The translations under genes and the position numbers were made by a program. DNA of 64,000 nt from Rhizobium leguminosarum (GTDB lineage: Bacteria > Pseudomonadota > Alphaproteobacteria > Rhizobiales > Rhizobiaceae): the NCBI RefSeq assembly GCF_017876795.1, contig NZ_JAGIOR010000001.1, positions 2,196,501-2,260,500 on the forward strand. The letters run 5' to 3'. The notes under the pieces were generated by a model, which was not told where the DNA came from, made no database searches, and was given only the letters and a program-made list of their open reading frames with translations. Of this stretch, positions 16,656-25,479 are shown piece after piece (the stretch's first letter is position 1; each line of letters begins with the position of its first letter).

Positions 16656-17807
16656 TCAAAGACCGATGAAATCGAGCGGATGGCGGGACAGCGCGCGCGG
16701 CGCATCTGCCGTCGTCAGATAGGTCTGGCCGAGCGTCATCGCGGTGCCCGTGTCGGAATCGGCGATGATCATGTGCACGAAGAGCGACATATTCGGCTCG
16801 ATTGGCTGCGGATTGCCGACATGGAACATCTGGTGCTCCATCCAGGAGGGCGAGAAGCGGGCGCCGAGCGAATAACCGCAGGCATTCAGCCGGTGGCGGG
16901 CGAGGCCGCGCTCGTCCATGATCCTGGCATGCATGTCGAAGACATCGCCGAAGGTGTAGCCGGGCTTCAGCACGGTCTCAATCGCCTCGATGGTTTCACG
17001 GCAGGCATTATAGAGCTCGCGGTGGCGTTGCATCGGCTCGCCGATGACGATCGTGCGCATCATGGCGGCATGGTAATGGGCGTAAGCGCCTGCCCATTCG
17101 AGCGTCAGCTGGTCGCTGGCGTCGAGCTTGCGGCGGCCAGCCTTGTAGCGGCAAAGCAGGGCATCGGCGCCGGAGCCGATGATCAACTCGTTGGCGGGAT
17201 AGTCGCCGCCGCCGGAAAAGATCGCGCCCTGCATGGCGGCGAGGATATCAGCCTCGTCGGCGCCGGGTTTTGTCAGCCGGATCGCGGCATCGAGTGCATC
17301 GTCGGCGAGGACGGCGGCACGCTCGACATAGGCGACCTCAGTCGGGCTTTTGACGAGGCGCAGGCGACTGACGAGGTAGGAAGCGTCGACAATCTGGCCG
17401 AAGGTGGTCAGTTGCGCGTCGAGCAGGCGGGCGACGCGGCCGGTCATGCCGTGCGTATCATATTCGACACCGATGCGGGCGCCGAGCAGGTCCATCTCGA
17501 CCAGCAGGTTCTTCAGGTCGAGCGTCGGATCGGCGTTGATCCGGTCCACCCAGATATGGATGTCCTCGAGGATCGAGGTATGCCTGGCCTGGCGAAGATC
17601 GGCCGAGCGGGTGATCAGCGCCATGGTGCCGTCGCTCTTGACGATCATCGTCTGGAAGAAGCAGTAGCCGAAGGTGTCGTAGCCGGTCAGCCAGTACATG
17701 CTTTCCTGAGCGAAGAGCAGCAGGGCGTCGAGCTTTTCTTCCTTCATTTTCTCGGTGAGGCGCGCAAGCCGGCTTGCGAATTCGGCCTTTTCGAAGTGCA
17801 GTGCCAT
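16656..17807 (-). CDS. M24-fold hydrolase lacking the metal ligands (creatinase/ectoine-hydrolase-like)
   Basis: A 383-residue two-domain protein: creatinase N-terminal domain (~1-140) and pita-bread M24 domain (~150-380). In true Xaa-Pro peptidases two Asp bind metal in the D-x-G...D-x-T-R motif. Here that stretch reads LEWAGAYAHYHAAMMRT, with Glu and a His/Ala-Ala in their place, like metal-free creatinase and DoeA-type ectoine hydrolases, where a His is catalytic. It therefore probably hydrolyses a small C-N compound, not peptides. The start at 17807 lies 5 bases after the pgeF stop, so it is in that operon. Confidence 0.75.
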   Translation of the reverse strand: MALHFEKAEFASRLARLTEKMKEEKLDALLLFAQESMYWLTGYDTFGYCFFQTMIVKSDGTMALITRSADLRQARHTSILEDIHIWVDRINADPTLDLKNLLVEMDLLGARIGVEYDTHGMTGRVARLLDAQLTTFGQIVDASYLVSRLRLVKSPTEVAYVERAAVLADDALDAAIRLTKPGADEADILAAMQGAIFSGGGDYPANELIIGSGADALLCRYKAGRRKLDASDQLTLEWAGAYAHYHAAMMRTIVIGEPMQRHRELYNACRETIEAIETVLKPGYTFGDVFDMHARIMDERGLARHRLNACGYSLGARFSPSWMEHQMFHVGNPQPIEPNMSLFVHMIIADSDTGTAMTLGQTYLTTADAPRALSRHPLDFIGL

Positions 17808-17812
17808 TCTGC

Positions 17813-18607
17813 TCACGTCTCCCTGATTGATATCGCGGAAATCTGGCGGCCGTAATCCGGCTCCTTGCGATGTGTCGTCCTGCGGTAGGAAAAGAAGCGC
17901 TCGCTGTCCGGATAGGTGCAAAGGCCGAGGTTTTCGGTCCGCACGCCGGCTTTCGTCAACCGGTCGACGGTCAGCGCCGGCAGATCGAACATGGCGTGGC
18001 CGGGCGTTGCCGAAGGCGCGAAGAAACGTTGGTAATCCGGGTTCTCGGCGATGAAGCGCTCGATGAATTCCGGGCCGACCTCATAGCTTGTCTGGCTGAT
18101 CGAGGGGCCGAGGCAGGCGACAATATGCGTGCGGTCCGCTCCCAGCGCCTCCATGGCGGCGATGGTGTTTTCGAGCACGCCCGTCAGCGCGCCCTTCCAG
18201 CCGGCATGGGCAGCGCCGACGACGCGATTGTCCGGGTCGGCGAACAGGATCGGGCCGCAATCGGCGGCAAGCACGCCAAGCGCGATGCCAGGCGTGCGCG
18301 TCACCATCGCATCCGCATCGGGGCGGGCGCCGTCGTAATCGGCGTCGACCGTCACGACGTCTGGGGAATGGACCTGATGCACGGTCGCCAGCCGCTCGAC
18401 CGGCAGGCTGAACCAGGCGGCGACGCGGCGGCGGTTTTCCAGGACCTTGTCGCGTTCGTCACTGGAGCCGAGGCCGACATTGAGGCCACGATACAGCCCT
18501 TCGGAAACGCCGCCGGCCCGGGTGAAATAACCGTGGCGGATAGTGGCGCCCGCCGCTTCGTTCAGCAGCGCGCTTTCGATCGGTGCGGGAGAGGCCGCGT
18601 CCTGCAT
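17813..18607 (-). CDS. pgeF: Peptidoglycan editing factor PgeF (laccase-domain, YfiH family)
   Basis: A 264-residue YfiH/DUF152 protein. The metal-site motifs are all present: VHQVHSPDV (~80), VLAADCGPILF (~117) and GAAHAGWKGAL (~133). The Cys and three His form the copper/zinc site. Homologues remove misincorporated L-Ser from peptidoglycan precursors, or act as purine-nucleoside phosphorylase/laccase in vitro. It lies between the midA-like gene and the M24-like gene on the same strand, in a lgt-midA-pgeF order that I recall from other Rhizobiales. Confidence 0.9.
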   Translation of the reverse strand: MQDAASPAPIESALLNEAAGATIRHGYFTRAGGVSEGLYRGLNVGLGSSDERDKVLENRRRVAAWFSLPVERLATVHQVHSPDVVTVDADYDGARPDADAMVTRTPGIALGVLAADCGPILFADPDNRVVGAAHAGWKGALTGVLENTIAAMEALGADRTHIVACLGPSISQTSYEVGPEFIERFIAENPDYQRFFAPSATPGHAMFDLPALTVDRLTKAGVRTENLGLCTYPDSERFFSYRRTTHRKEPDYGRQISAISIRET

Positions 18608-18718
18608 CTGTGATTCCGGGGTTTTTTAAGGGGTTTGTTATTATCCCAAGCGCATCGCACAGGCGGCGCGCTTCAAGTTCTTGTTCGCGCGGATGTTGAA
18701 CCAGCCGCGGGCGCCCTG

Positions 18719-19819
18719 TCAATCCACCGGACGAAAGGGCATGAGGTCGACTGCGGGATGGGAGACCGCCATCACCTTGAAGAGTTCGCCCATCCGGCCT
18801 TCACCGGCGCCGGCGAGCCGTTCCACTGCCGTCTGGATGACCTGCTGGGTTTGCGGTTCGCGGTCGTGGCCGAGGGCAGCGGCACGTTCGAGGATGCCGA
18901 GGCCGCTCAGAAAATCACCCTGATGCAAGGCACCGTTCAAATGGACGCCGACCGCAAGCGCCGTTTCGGCGAGCTGTTGAAAGTCGACATGGCTCGTCAG
19001 ATCGGCTTCACCGGGATGGGCGAGCGGCGGGTCGAATTCATGCATGCGCACGGCCTGCAGCGTATCGCCGAAGCCGGTGACGAGATGGCCATAGTCGATC
19101 GCGAGCGCCGTTCCGCCGAAGGCGCGCAGCCGCTCGCAGATTGCCGTCATCACAGCCTGGCGGGCAGGCGAGATCTCGAAGAGCGTGCCGAGCGGCAGGT
19201 TCTGCACCGGTTCGGGGAGAAGTGCCGGATCGAGGCCGGCGACGCCGGCGGCGAAGGTCAGCGCGCCATCGGCATCAATGCCGATCATGCGCTCGCGGAA
19301 ACCCGTCGGCATGCGAACGAACTGGCGGATCGGGATAGCGTCGAACAATTCGTTGGCGGCTATCAGCGTGAAGCCTGATGGCACTTCGTCGAAGCCGTCG
19401 TGCCAGGCGATTTTTCCGCCGTAGGTTTCGAGCGTCTGGCTCTGGACGTCGCGCAGGCGTTCGCTGGTTTCGACGAGATGCACGGTCAGGGCGTCGAAAA
19501 GCGGTGGGGCGATGCGGGAGATGACGCGCAGCATATCGGCCATCATGGTGCCGCGGCCGGGGCCGATCTCGACGAGACGGACGCCCGCCGGGGCGCCGTG
19601 ACGTTGCCAGGCGTGGACGATGAAGACGCCGATCATTTCGCCGAAGATCTGGCTGACCTCGGGTGCGGTAACGAAATCACCCGAACGGCCGAAGGGCTCG
19701 CGAGTGCGGTAATAGCCGTGTTCGGGATCGGCCAGACAGAGCGAAAAATAGTCGGTGACGCTGATCGGGCCGTTGGCCTGGATGATCGCCTTGATCTTTT
19801 CGCCTAGAGTGGTGGTCAT
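18719..19819 (-). CDS. MidA/NDUFAF7-family SAM-dependent methyltransferase
   Basis: A 366-residue class I methyltransferase (former DUF185). Key features: GPISVTDYFSLCLADPEHGYY at the N-terminus, the DFVTAPEVSQIFGE block, and the SAM-binding VEIGPGRGTMMADML (~80-95). Eukaryotic NDUFAF7 methylates an arginine of complex I; the bacterial role is inferred from that. The start at 19819 is 19 bases past the lgt stop, so it is co-transcribed with lgt. Confidence 0.88.
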   Translation of the reverse strand: MTTTLGEKIKAIIQANGPISVTDYFSLCLADPEHGYYRTREPFGRSGDFVTAPEVSQIFGEMIGVFIVHAWQRHGAPAGVRLVEIGPGRGTMMADMLRVISRIAPPLFDALTVHLVETSERLRDVQSQTLETYGGKIAWHDGFDEVPSGFTLIAANELFDAIPIRQFVRMPTGFRERMIGIDADGALTFAAGVAGLDPALLPEPVQNLPLGTLFEISPARQAVMTAICERLRAFGGTALAIDYGHLVTGFGDTLQAVRMHEFDPPLAHPGEADLTSHVDFQQLAETALAVGVHLNGALHQGDFLSGLGILERAAALGHDREPQTQQVIQTAVERLAGAGEGRMGELFKVMAVSHPAVDLMPFRPVD

Positions 19820-19838
19820 GTCGCGCGTCCTGCCGTTT

Positions 19839-20687
19839 TCAAAGCTGCAGCGCAGCCTGGCGGCGGGCCCTGAGCATTGCCCAGAGGCCGAGCAGGATCA
19901 TTGGGGAGGAGAGCACCATGCCCATGGTCAGCCAGTTCGTGCCGAGGAGGTAACCGAGCTGGGCGTCAGGCTCGCGGAAAAATTCGACGAAGATGCGCGA
20001 CAGCGCATAACCGCAGACGAAAACACCGGTGATGAAGCCGGGGCTTTTCAGCGCGCGCATGCCGTAAACGAGAGCGGCCAGCACCAGAAGAAGAACGATG
20101 CCTTCGAGGCCGGCTTCGTAAAGCTGGCTCGGGTGGCGGGCGAAGGGGCCGCCGGTCGGGAAGACCACGGCCCAGGGCACGTCCGTCAACCGGCCCCAGA
20201 GCTCGCCATTGATGAAATTGGCGATGCGGCCGAAGAAGAGACCGAAGGGAACGACGGTGGCGACGATGTCGAACAGGCTCCAGATCGGGATGCCGTTGCG
20301 GCGGGCAAAGACGATCATGGCGATCGTCGTGCCGGTGAGGCCGCCATGGAAGGACATGCCGCCGTTCCAGATCTCGAGCGCACGCACAGGACTGCGCAGG
20401 ACGGCGGGGAGATCATAGAAGAAAATATAGCCGAGACGACCGCCGAGGACGACGCCAAGTGCCGCCCAGACGATGAAATCGTCGAGCTGCGTCCTTGATA
20501 TCGGCGAGACATTGCCCGGCCAGAGACCATCATTGGCGGCGAGGCGGCGCGCATAGGCCCAGCCGAGCAGGATGCCGGCGACATATGCGAGACCGTACCA
20601 ATGAATCGCCAGCGGGCCGATCGAAAAGGCGATCGGATCGATGTCAGGGAAAGGCATGATGGCAAGGAGATTGGCTGCTGTCGGCAA
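19839..20687 (-). CDS. lgt: Prolipoprotein diacylglyceryl transferase
   Basis: Lgt transfers diacylglycerol from phosphatidylglycerol to the lipobox Cys in the inner membrane. The 282-residue protein has about seven TM helices, the MSFHGGLTG motif and the Lgt signature [13 protein letters not shown] with its essential Arg and Asn. I use the TTG at 20687 because AGGTGGG lies about seven bases before it and the residues from there ([15 protein letters not shown]) match the usual family N-terminus. An ATG at 20657 has no ribosome site. It is first gene of the leftward lgt-midA-pgeF-M24 group. Confidence 0.95.
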   Translation of the reverse strand: MPTAANLLAIMPFPDIDPIAFSIGPLAIHWYGLAYVAGILLGWAYARRLAANDGLWPGNVSPISRTQLDDFIVWAALGVVLGGRLGYIFFYDLPAVLRSPVRALEIWNGGMSFHGGLTGTTIAMIVFARRNGIPIWSLFDIVATVVPFGLFFGRIANFINGELWGRLTDVPWAVVFPTGGPFARHPSQLYEAGLEGIVLLLVLAALVYGMRALKSPGFITGVFVCGYALSRIFVEFFREPDAQLGYLLGTNWLTMGMVLSSPMILLGLWAMLRARRQAALQL

Positions 20688-20889
20688 GGTTTTCCCACCT
20701 GTTTGGTTGCGCGGAACATGCCGCTGCGATCCCGGACGGTCAAGTCCATTGTTCGTGATGGCTCTTTCGCGGCAGGTTCTGGCAAGCCGATCCGATGCAA
20801 AGCGCTTGCATCGCGGGTGGCGAAGCCCTACCTCAATCTTCGAGGCCCCGAAGGGCTGAATTCACCTCATGCGAAGGGAGAAAAACGCC

Positions 20890-21150
20890 ATGACGACCGG
20901 AACGAACCGCATCATGGACGAATTCGCCAAGCTGATGACCGATGCGGCCGGCGCCGCCCAGGGCGTCCGCAAGGAGATCGAGACCGTCTTTAACACCCAG
21001 GCGGAGCGCTGGCTGAACAGCATGGATATTGTCAAGCGTGAGGAGTTCGAGGCCGTGCGCGAGATGGCGATCAAGGCGCGCGACGAGAATGAGGCGCTTG
21101 CCGCCCGCATCGCGGCGCTCGAGGCGAGGCTTGCCGGCGAGGGGCACTAA
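20890..21150 (+). CDS. ubiK: UbiK/BMFP accessory factor (DUF526)
   Basis: An 86-residue small helical protein: an amphipathic N-terminal helix (MDEFAKLMTDAAGAAQGVRKE) followed by a C-terminal coiled coil (EALAARIAALEARL) that trimerises in the family. UbiK assists the aerobic ubiquinone-synthesis complex, and Brucella BMFP promotes membrane fusion in vitro. The ATG at 20890 has AAGGGAG about nine bases upstream. It is divergent from lgt, and a RIME-like repeat begins at its stop codon. Confidence 0.85.
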   Translation: MTTGTNRIMDEFAKLMTDAAGAAQGVRKEIETVFNTQAERWLNSMDIVKREEFEAVREMAIKARDENEALAARIAALEARLAGEGH

Positions 21151-21250
21151 AGCGCGTCGCGATCTTTCAGATTCGCTCCTTGCGCTTCAGGTCTTTGTCT
21201 TCCGCGTGCCGCAACCGCAAACTGCTGAACACGTTTGCGCGGCATGCTTT
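21149..21250. repeat. RIME-like double palindrome overlapping the ubiK stop
   Basis: It starts with AAAGCGCGTCGCGA, the same arm that begins the repeats at 30573 and 62119, and has a first inverted pair AAGCGC...GCGCTT ending near 21187. A second imperfect hairpin (GCGTGCCGC...GCGCGGCATGC) ends near 21247. It may serve as a terminator for ubiK. Confidence 0.6.
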
Positions 21251-21642
21251 AAAGTCCCGATATGACGCAGATGCGGTGTTGCCTTCATGCCGCACGCCGC
21301 ATCCGTCACAAAAATTTCAGGTGAGTTTTCCACCTGTGGACACTGCCAAAAAAGCCAATTCGCAGAGTCGCTTATTCTCCCTTCTGAATTGAATTTCGAA
21401 GAGCCTTTCCACAGTGGTCCGGCCTATTTTCCCCTCAGGGGGCTGGCAGGTGGCAAGGGGCATTATACACTGATTCTAAATGATGATTCGAAGCGACTTA
21501 GTAAGCTCCGGGCAGGTTATCTGCGTTAAGTCTGGCAGCGGTTCAACGATCATCCGAGTGGTGGTTCCGGTATTTGCGTGTGTCTTTTCTTGTGTTCTTA
21601 CACCAAGTTAGGTCGCATTCGTTCCGGTCAAGAAGGTGCTGC
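21251..21642. other. Long upstream region of ybjN, no gene seen
   Basis: About 390 bases, more AT-rich than the surroundings, leading to the ybjN-proC-csaA operon. It has a short palindrome TTTTCCACCTGTGGA near 21332-21346 and TTTCCACAG near 21408, which loosely resemble DnaA boxes. There is no convincing reading frame. It is long for a plain promoter region and could hold a small RNA, but no terminator with a T-run is visible. Confidence 0.35.
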
Positions 21643-22143
21643 ATGAACCTGATGGAATTGGAAGTCGAGCGTCAGTCGAACCCGGTCGATATGATCGAGT
21701 ACGTTGCCTCCAACAACGACTGGTCGTTCGAACGGTCCGGCGAGGACGAGATCGCGATGACGGTCGAGGGTCGCTGGACGGACTATCACGTCTCCTTCTC
21801 CTGGATGGAGGAATTCGAGGCGCTGCACCTTGGCTGCGCCTTCGATATCAAAGTTCCCGACATCAGGGTCAACGAGGTGGTCAAGCTGCTCTCGGCGATC
21901 AACGGGCAGGTGCTGATGGGGCATTTCGACCTCTGGCGCCAGGAAGATGTCGTCATTTTCCGCCAATCGCTACTGCTTGCCGGTGGTGCGGAACCCACCA
22001 ACCGGCAGGTGGAGGTGCTGCTTTCCAGCGCGCTCGATACCTGCGAAGCCTATTTCCAGGCATTCCAGTTCGTCGTATGGTCCGGCATGGATGCGACGAA
22101 GGCGATGGAAGCCGTGTTGTTCGAAACAGTCGGCGAGGCATAA
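21643..22143 (+). CDS. YbjN-domain protein
   Basis: A 166-residue protein of the YbjN family, whose fold resembles type III secretion chaperones but whose function is unknown. Typical segments are WSFERSGEDEIAMTVEGRWTDYHVSFSW and LLSAINGQVLMGHFDLW. The ATG at 21643 has AGAAGG about seven bases upstream; the longer frame from 21574 lacks support. The proC start follows one base after its stop, so the two are one operon. Confidence 0.85.
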   Translation: MNLMELEVERQSNPVDMIEYVASNNDWSFERSGEDEIAMTVEGRWTDYHVSFSWMEEFEALHLGCAFDIKVPDIRVNEVVKLLSAINGQVLMGHFDLWRQEDVVIFRQSLLLAGGAEPTNRQVEVLLSSALDTCEAYFQAFQFVVWSGMDATKAMEAVLFETVGEA

Positions 22144-22144
22144 G

Positions 22145-22972
22145 ATGCCCGCGAACACCTTCTCCTCGACAAATCCCGTCGTCCTGATCGGCGCCGGAAA
22201 TATGGGCGGGGCGATGCTCTCCGGCTGGCTGAAAAGCGGCGTTCCGGGCTCGGCCGTCATTGTCGTTGATCCCGGCCCGTCGCCGGCGATGCTGGCGACG
22301 ATCAACGAGGCCGGCGCGACCCATGTGATCGCGATTCCTCCCGATTTGAAGGCAAGCGTGCTGTTTCTCGCGGTCAAGCCGCAGGTGATGGAGACGGTGC
22401 TGCCGGCGGTAGAGAGCGCCGTCGGTCCGGAAACGGTCGTCGTCTCGGTTGCGGCCGGCAAGACGCTCGGTTTCCTCGAGAAACATCTGGGCAAAGCCGC
22501 CATGGTGCGGGCCATGCCGAATACGCCGGCCATGGTCGGGCGCGGCGTCACTGGCGCCTTTGCCAATGCAGGGGTCAGCAATCAGCAGCGCGAGCGTGTC
22601 CATTCCCTTCTCAGCGTCTCGGGTCCGGTCGAATGGGTGCCTGCAGAGGCCGATATCGATGCCGTGACGGCGCTTTCGGGCAGCGGTCCTGCCTATGTGT
22701 TCTATCTCGTCGAATGTATGGCGGAAGCAGGTCGTAAACTCGGCCTGCAGGCGGACCTCGCCATGCGTCTTGCGCGGGAAACAGTCGCGGGGGCTGGTGA
22801 ACTCTTGCACCAGTCCCCCGACGACGCTTCGCAGCTGCGGCAGAATGTGACCTCGCCCGGCGGCACCACGGCGGCGGCACTCGCGGTGCTGATGGCCAAG
22901 AACGGCATGCAGCCTCTCTTCGACGCAGCACTGGCGGCGGCGCGCAAGCGGGCCGAAGAGCTGGCCGGCTGA
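22145..22972 (+). CDS. proC: Pyrroline-5-carboxylate reductase
   Basis: ProC performs the last step of proline synthesis (P5C + NAD(P)H to proline). The 275-residue protein has the Rossmann motif VLIGAGNMGGAML (~12-24), the RAMPNTPAMVGRGVTG block (~120-135) and the ProC signature in ALSGSGPAYVFYLVE and the GGTTAAALAVL segment. The start at 22145 comes directly after the ybjN TAA. It is followed after 10 bases by csaA. Confidence 0.96.
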   Translation: MPANTFSSTNPVVLIGAGNMGGAMLSGWLKSGVPGSAVIVVDPGPSPAMLATINEAGATHVIAIPPDLKASVLFLAVKPQVMETVLPAVESAVGPETVVVSVAAGKTLGFLEKHLGKAAMVRAMPNTPAMVGRGVTGAFANAGVSNQQRERVHSLLSVSGPVEWVPAEADIDAVTALSGSGPAYVFYLVECMAEAGRKLGLQADLAMRLARETVAGAGELLHQSPDDASQLRQNVTSPGGTTAAALAVLMAKNGMQPLFDAALAAARKRAEELAG

Positions 22973-22982
22973 CGGAGACGAT

Positions 22983-23324
22983 ATGGCCGAAGAAATCGCC
23001 TACGCCGATTTCGAGCGTGTCGACGTCCGTGTCGGTACGATCGTCGAAGCCGGTCCCTTTCCGGAAGCGCGAAAGCCGGCATTCAAGCTGGTGATTGATT
23101 TTGGTCCCGAGATAGGCACGAAAAAATCCTCAGCGCAGATCACCGTGCATTATACGCCGGAAAGCCTGATCGGCCTGCAAGTGCTCGGCGTCGTCAACTT
23201 CCCGCCGCGCCAGATCGGGCCGTTCCGCTCGGAAGTACTGACGCTGGGCTTCGAGGACGAGAGCGGCGCGATCGTGCTTGCTGCCGTCGAACAGCCGGTG
23301 CCGAACGGCAGGAAGATGATGTGA
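22983..23324 (+). CDS. csaA: CsaA-type tRNA-binding domain protein
   Basis: A 113-residue single OB-fold tRNA-binding domain, as in CsaA and the C-terminus of MetRS. Core motifs are ERVDVRVGTIVEAGPFPEA, LVIDFGPEIGTKKSSAQIT and the G-V-V-N-F-P-P-R-Q-I-G segment. CsaA homologues show chaperone and secretion-related activity in Bacillus and bind tRNA; the rhizobial role is not known. It is third gene of the ybjN-proC-csaA operon. Confidence 0.88.
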   Translation: MAEEIAYADFERVDVRVGTIVEAGPFPEARKPAFKLVIDFGPEIGTKKSSAQITVHYTPESLIGLQVLGVVNFPPRQIGPFRSEVLTLGFEDESGAIVLAAVEQPVPNGRKMM

Positions 23325-23389
23325 GCGCGAGCTCACACCGTTTTATCGGGCTTTTCGTCTGATGCGCCTGTGCCGGATGCTCAACCGGC

Positions 23390-24034
23390 TCAAATACCCT
23401 TTAGAAACGGATTGCCTCGCCGTTCGTCGCCGATGCGGCTGCCTGGGCCGTGGCCGCAGATGAAGCCGACGTCGTCGCCGAGCGGCAGCACCTTGTCGCG
23501 GATCGACTCGAGAAGCTGCTGATGATTGCCGCCGGGCAGGTCGGTGCGGCCGATCGAACCGTTGAAGAGCACGTCGCCGAGATGGGCGAAATTCTGCGCA
23601 CGGTTGAAATAGATGACGTGGCCGGGGGCATGGCCGGGCGTGTGGTAGACCTCGAATTCGTGGCTGCCGAAAGCGATCTTGTCGCCATCCTTCAGCCAGC
23701 GGTCGGGTACGACGTTGCGCAAGCCCGATATGCCGTATTTTTCGGCCTGCGTCTCGATCCGCTGCAGCAGCGGCAGGTCGTCCTGGTGCGGGCCGACCAC
23801 GTCGATGTCGAGGGCCTCCTTTAATTCGCTGGCACCGCCGGCATGGTCGAGATGGCCGTGCGTCAGCCAGATTTCCTTGATGATCAAGCCGTTTTCCGCG
23901 ATCGATTGCAGGATGAGCGGCACATCGCCGCCTGGATCGACGACGACGCCTTCCTTGGTGTCTGCGTCGAAGAAGATCGTGCAGTTTTGCTGGAAGGGTG
24001 TCACCGGAATGATGCCGGCCTGGAGCATGCCCAT
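23390..24034 (-). CDS. MBL-fold metal-dependent hydrolase (glyoxalase II-like)
   Basis: A 214-residue metallo-beta-lactamase-fold protein. The binuclear metal site is complete: THGHLDHAGG (~59-68), the later His in TPGHAPGHVIYF, Asp in LGDVLFNGSIGRTD and the C-terminal His in ICGHGPGS. It belongs to the short YcbL-like group related to hydroxyacylglutathione hydrolase. The ATG at 24034 has GAGG five bases before it. It converges on csaA and shows no operon partner. Confidence 0.88.
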   Translation of the reverse strand: MGMLQAGIIPVTPFQQNCTIFFDADTKEGVVVDPGGDVPLILQSIAENGLIIKEIWLTHGHLDHAGGASELKEALDIDVVGPHQDDLPLLQRIETQAEKYGISGLRNVVPDRWLKDGDKIAFGSHEFEVYHTPGHAPGHVIYFNRAQNFAHLGDVLFNGSIGRTDLPGGNHQQLLESIRDKVLPLGDDVGFICGHGPGSRIGDERRGNPFLKGI

Positions 24035-24311
24035 AAGTGCCTCGTTTGGTGTCTCGGATACTCAGGGTATAGTCCGAAACCGCAGTAAGGACAGCCGGAA
24101 TCTTCTGCCTCTGAGGCGCGTCTCACGGCAAAAAGACGCGCTGAAATAAGAGTTTATGGATCTCCATCCTGTCATCAAAATCGGATTTTATCCCTAAAAA
24201 TCAATTTCTTGCCTGTAGCCGCATGCTTGTAGCGTTTCGCGTTGCGGAGCACATGGGAACATCGTGGAACGCCGCGCGTTGTCAGCCCATCGAAACTAAG
24301 GAGACGCTCAC

Positions 24312-24929
24312 ATGACCTTGAAGAGAAACGTTCTGCTGACTGGGGCCGTGCTCCTGGCGACCGGCGGCCTTGCGCAGGCGGAGATGACGGCGACGACCGT
24401 CAACGATCTCAACGTCCGCGCCGGCCCCGGCCCGCAATATCCGGCAGTTGGTCTTGCCACGCGTGGCTCGACCGCGGTGCTTGATGGCTGCATCGAAGGC
24501 AGCCGCTGGTGTCGTGTCGACGTCAACGGCATGCGCGGCTGGGTCTATGCCGATTACCTACAGGTCGACCGCGGCGGCAGCCAGGTCATCGTCGAACAGC
24601 ACCGCGCCGAGATCGGCGTTCCCGTCGTGACCTACGAATCGACCGCCAGTGTCGTCCCAGTTGATCCTCAGCCGGCCCCGGGCGACGAGTTGCTCGGTCC
24701 CGTCGGGTCCGTCGAGACCATCACCCCGCCGGAGACGGTCCGCACCTATATCGACACCAATCCCGGCCAGACGGTGCAGCTCGGCGGCGATGTCGTCGTC
24801 GGCGCGGAGGTGCCCGCCGATGTTACCTTCCAGTCGATCCCGGATTACGAGTACCGCTATACCAGGATCAACGACCGGCCGGTGCTGGTCGATCCCGGTA
24901 CACGGCGGATCGTCTACGTTTATCAGTGA
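24312..24929 (+). CDS. Secreted SH3b + DUF1236 protein
   Basis: A 205-residue exported protein. It has a signal peptide (residues 1-23, ending GLAQA), a bacterial SH3 domain (~26-85; TTVNDLNVRAGPGPQYPAVG and GMRGWVYADYL) and a C-terminal DUF1236 region (YRYTRINDRPVLVDPGTRRIVYVYQ). Such proteins are common in Rhizobiales and probably bind cell-wall or envelope ligands; no enzymatic site is visible. A terminator follows 21 bases after the stop. Confidence 0.85.
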   Translation: MTLKRNVLLTGAVLLATGGLAQAEMTATTVNDLNVRAGPGPQYPAVGLATRGSTAVLDGCIEGSRWCRVDVNGMRGWVYADYLQVDRGGSQVIVEQHRAEIGVPVVTYESTASVVPVDPQPAPGDELLGPVGSVETITPPETVRTYIDTNPGQTVQLGGDVVVGAEVPADVTFQSIPDYEYRYTRINDRPVLVDPGTRRIVYVYQ

Positions 24930-24950
24930 TGTAACCGGTAAAAATACAAT

Positions 24951-24972
24951 GAGGCGGTCGGCTGGCCGCCTC
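24951..24972 (+). terminator. Intrinsic terminator after SH3b/DUF1236 gene
   Basis: GAGGCGG (24951-24957) pairs with CCGCCTC (24966-24972) around an 8-base loop, followed by GTTTCC. The T-tract is weak but the position directly after the gene supports termination. Confidence 0.6.
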
Positions 24973-25058
24973 GTTTCCAGCCATTCCGCTTCCTCCCTTG
25001 CCTCCCGTATGGGTTGATTTTTTCTTAACGCTTTCCTCTTCAATATGATAAAATACTA

Positions 25059-25080
25059 ATATGCCGAAGGTTCGGCATAT
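25059..25080. promoter_or_regulatory. Perfect palindrome upstream of small membrane protein
   Basis: ATATGCCGAA, GG, TTCGGCATAT: 10-base perfect arms at 25059-25068 and 25071-25080. It lies 37 bases upstream of the ATG at 25118, next to an AT-rich AAATACTAAT. It could be an operator or a 5'-UTR hairpin. Confidence 0.5.
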
Positions 25081-25117
25081 AAACGGCGATCGGGGAGATC
25101 GCCAGAGGAGGAAAGTC

Positions 25118-25387
25118 ATGGAAGCCCTACTTCCGCTCGTCATACAATTGGTTGCCGGTGCCATCGGCGGCAATGCCGCGAGCGCCGCCTTAAAGCAGAC
25201 CGCGATTAACGTCGTCGCCCGTACGATCGCAGGCGCGATCGGCGGTGTCGCCGGCGGCATGCTGCTCAGCATGGTCGGTGGGGAAGCGGCTATGACCGGC
25301 CTGATCGCCGACGGCATCGGCGGCTTGATCGGCGGCGGCATTCTCTCGACGCTCGCCGGACTGGTCATGGCACGGGCGCATCGGTAA
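25118..25387 (+). CDS. Small glycine-rich membrane protein
   Basis: An 89-residue protein with GGAGGAAA as a strong ribosome site before ATG 25118. The sequence alternates Gly/Ala-rich hydrophobic helices (VIQLVAGAIGG, IAGAIGGVAGGMLLSMVGG, DGIGGLIGGGILSTLAGLVM) with GxxxG-type spacing, which suggests two or three tightly packed membrane helices or an oligomeric channel-like assembly. No family function is recognised. The palindrome at 25059-25080 precedes it. Confidence 0.72.
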   Translation: MEALLPLVIQLVAGAIGGNAASAALKQTAINVVARTIAGAIGGVAGGMLLSMVGGEAAMTGLIADGIGGLIGGGILSTLAGLVMARAHR

Positions 25388-25479
25388 ATGCCCGGCCGGC
25401 GTTCACCTTAGCGCCGCGCGTCTTTTCAGCCGTGCGGCGCCGTAACGCTTTGAATTGCCGGGCGATCGCGTGAAGGATC

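Noticed and set aside
16656..17807. Annotation as Xaa-Pro aminopeptidase
   Set aside because: Metal-ligand aspartates are not present at the usual positions; creatinase-like is a better reading.
21320..21420. DnaA-box-like TTTTCCACC/TTTCCACAG motifs, possible origin
   Set aside because: Only loose matches, too few, and none of the genes I would expect beside a rhizobial oriC are nearby.
25061..25117. N-terminal extension of the small glycine-rich protein
   Set aside because: The ribosome site GGAGGAAA lies just before 25118, and the extension would include the palindrome.
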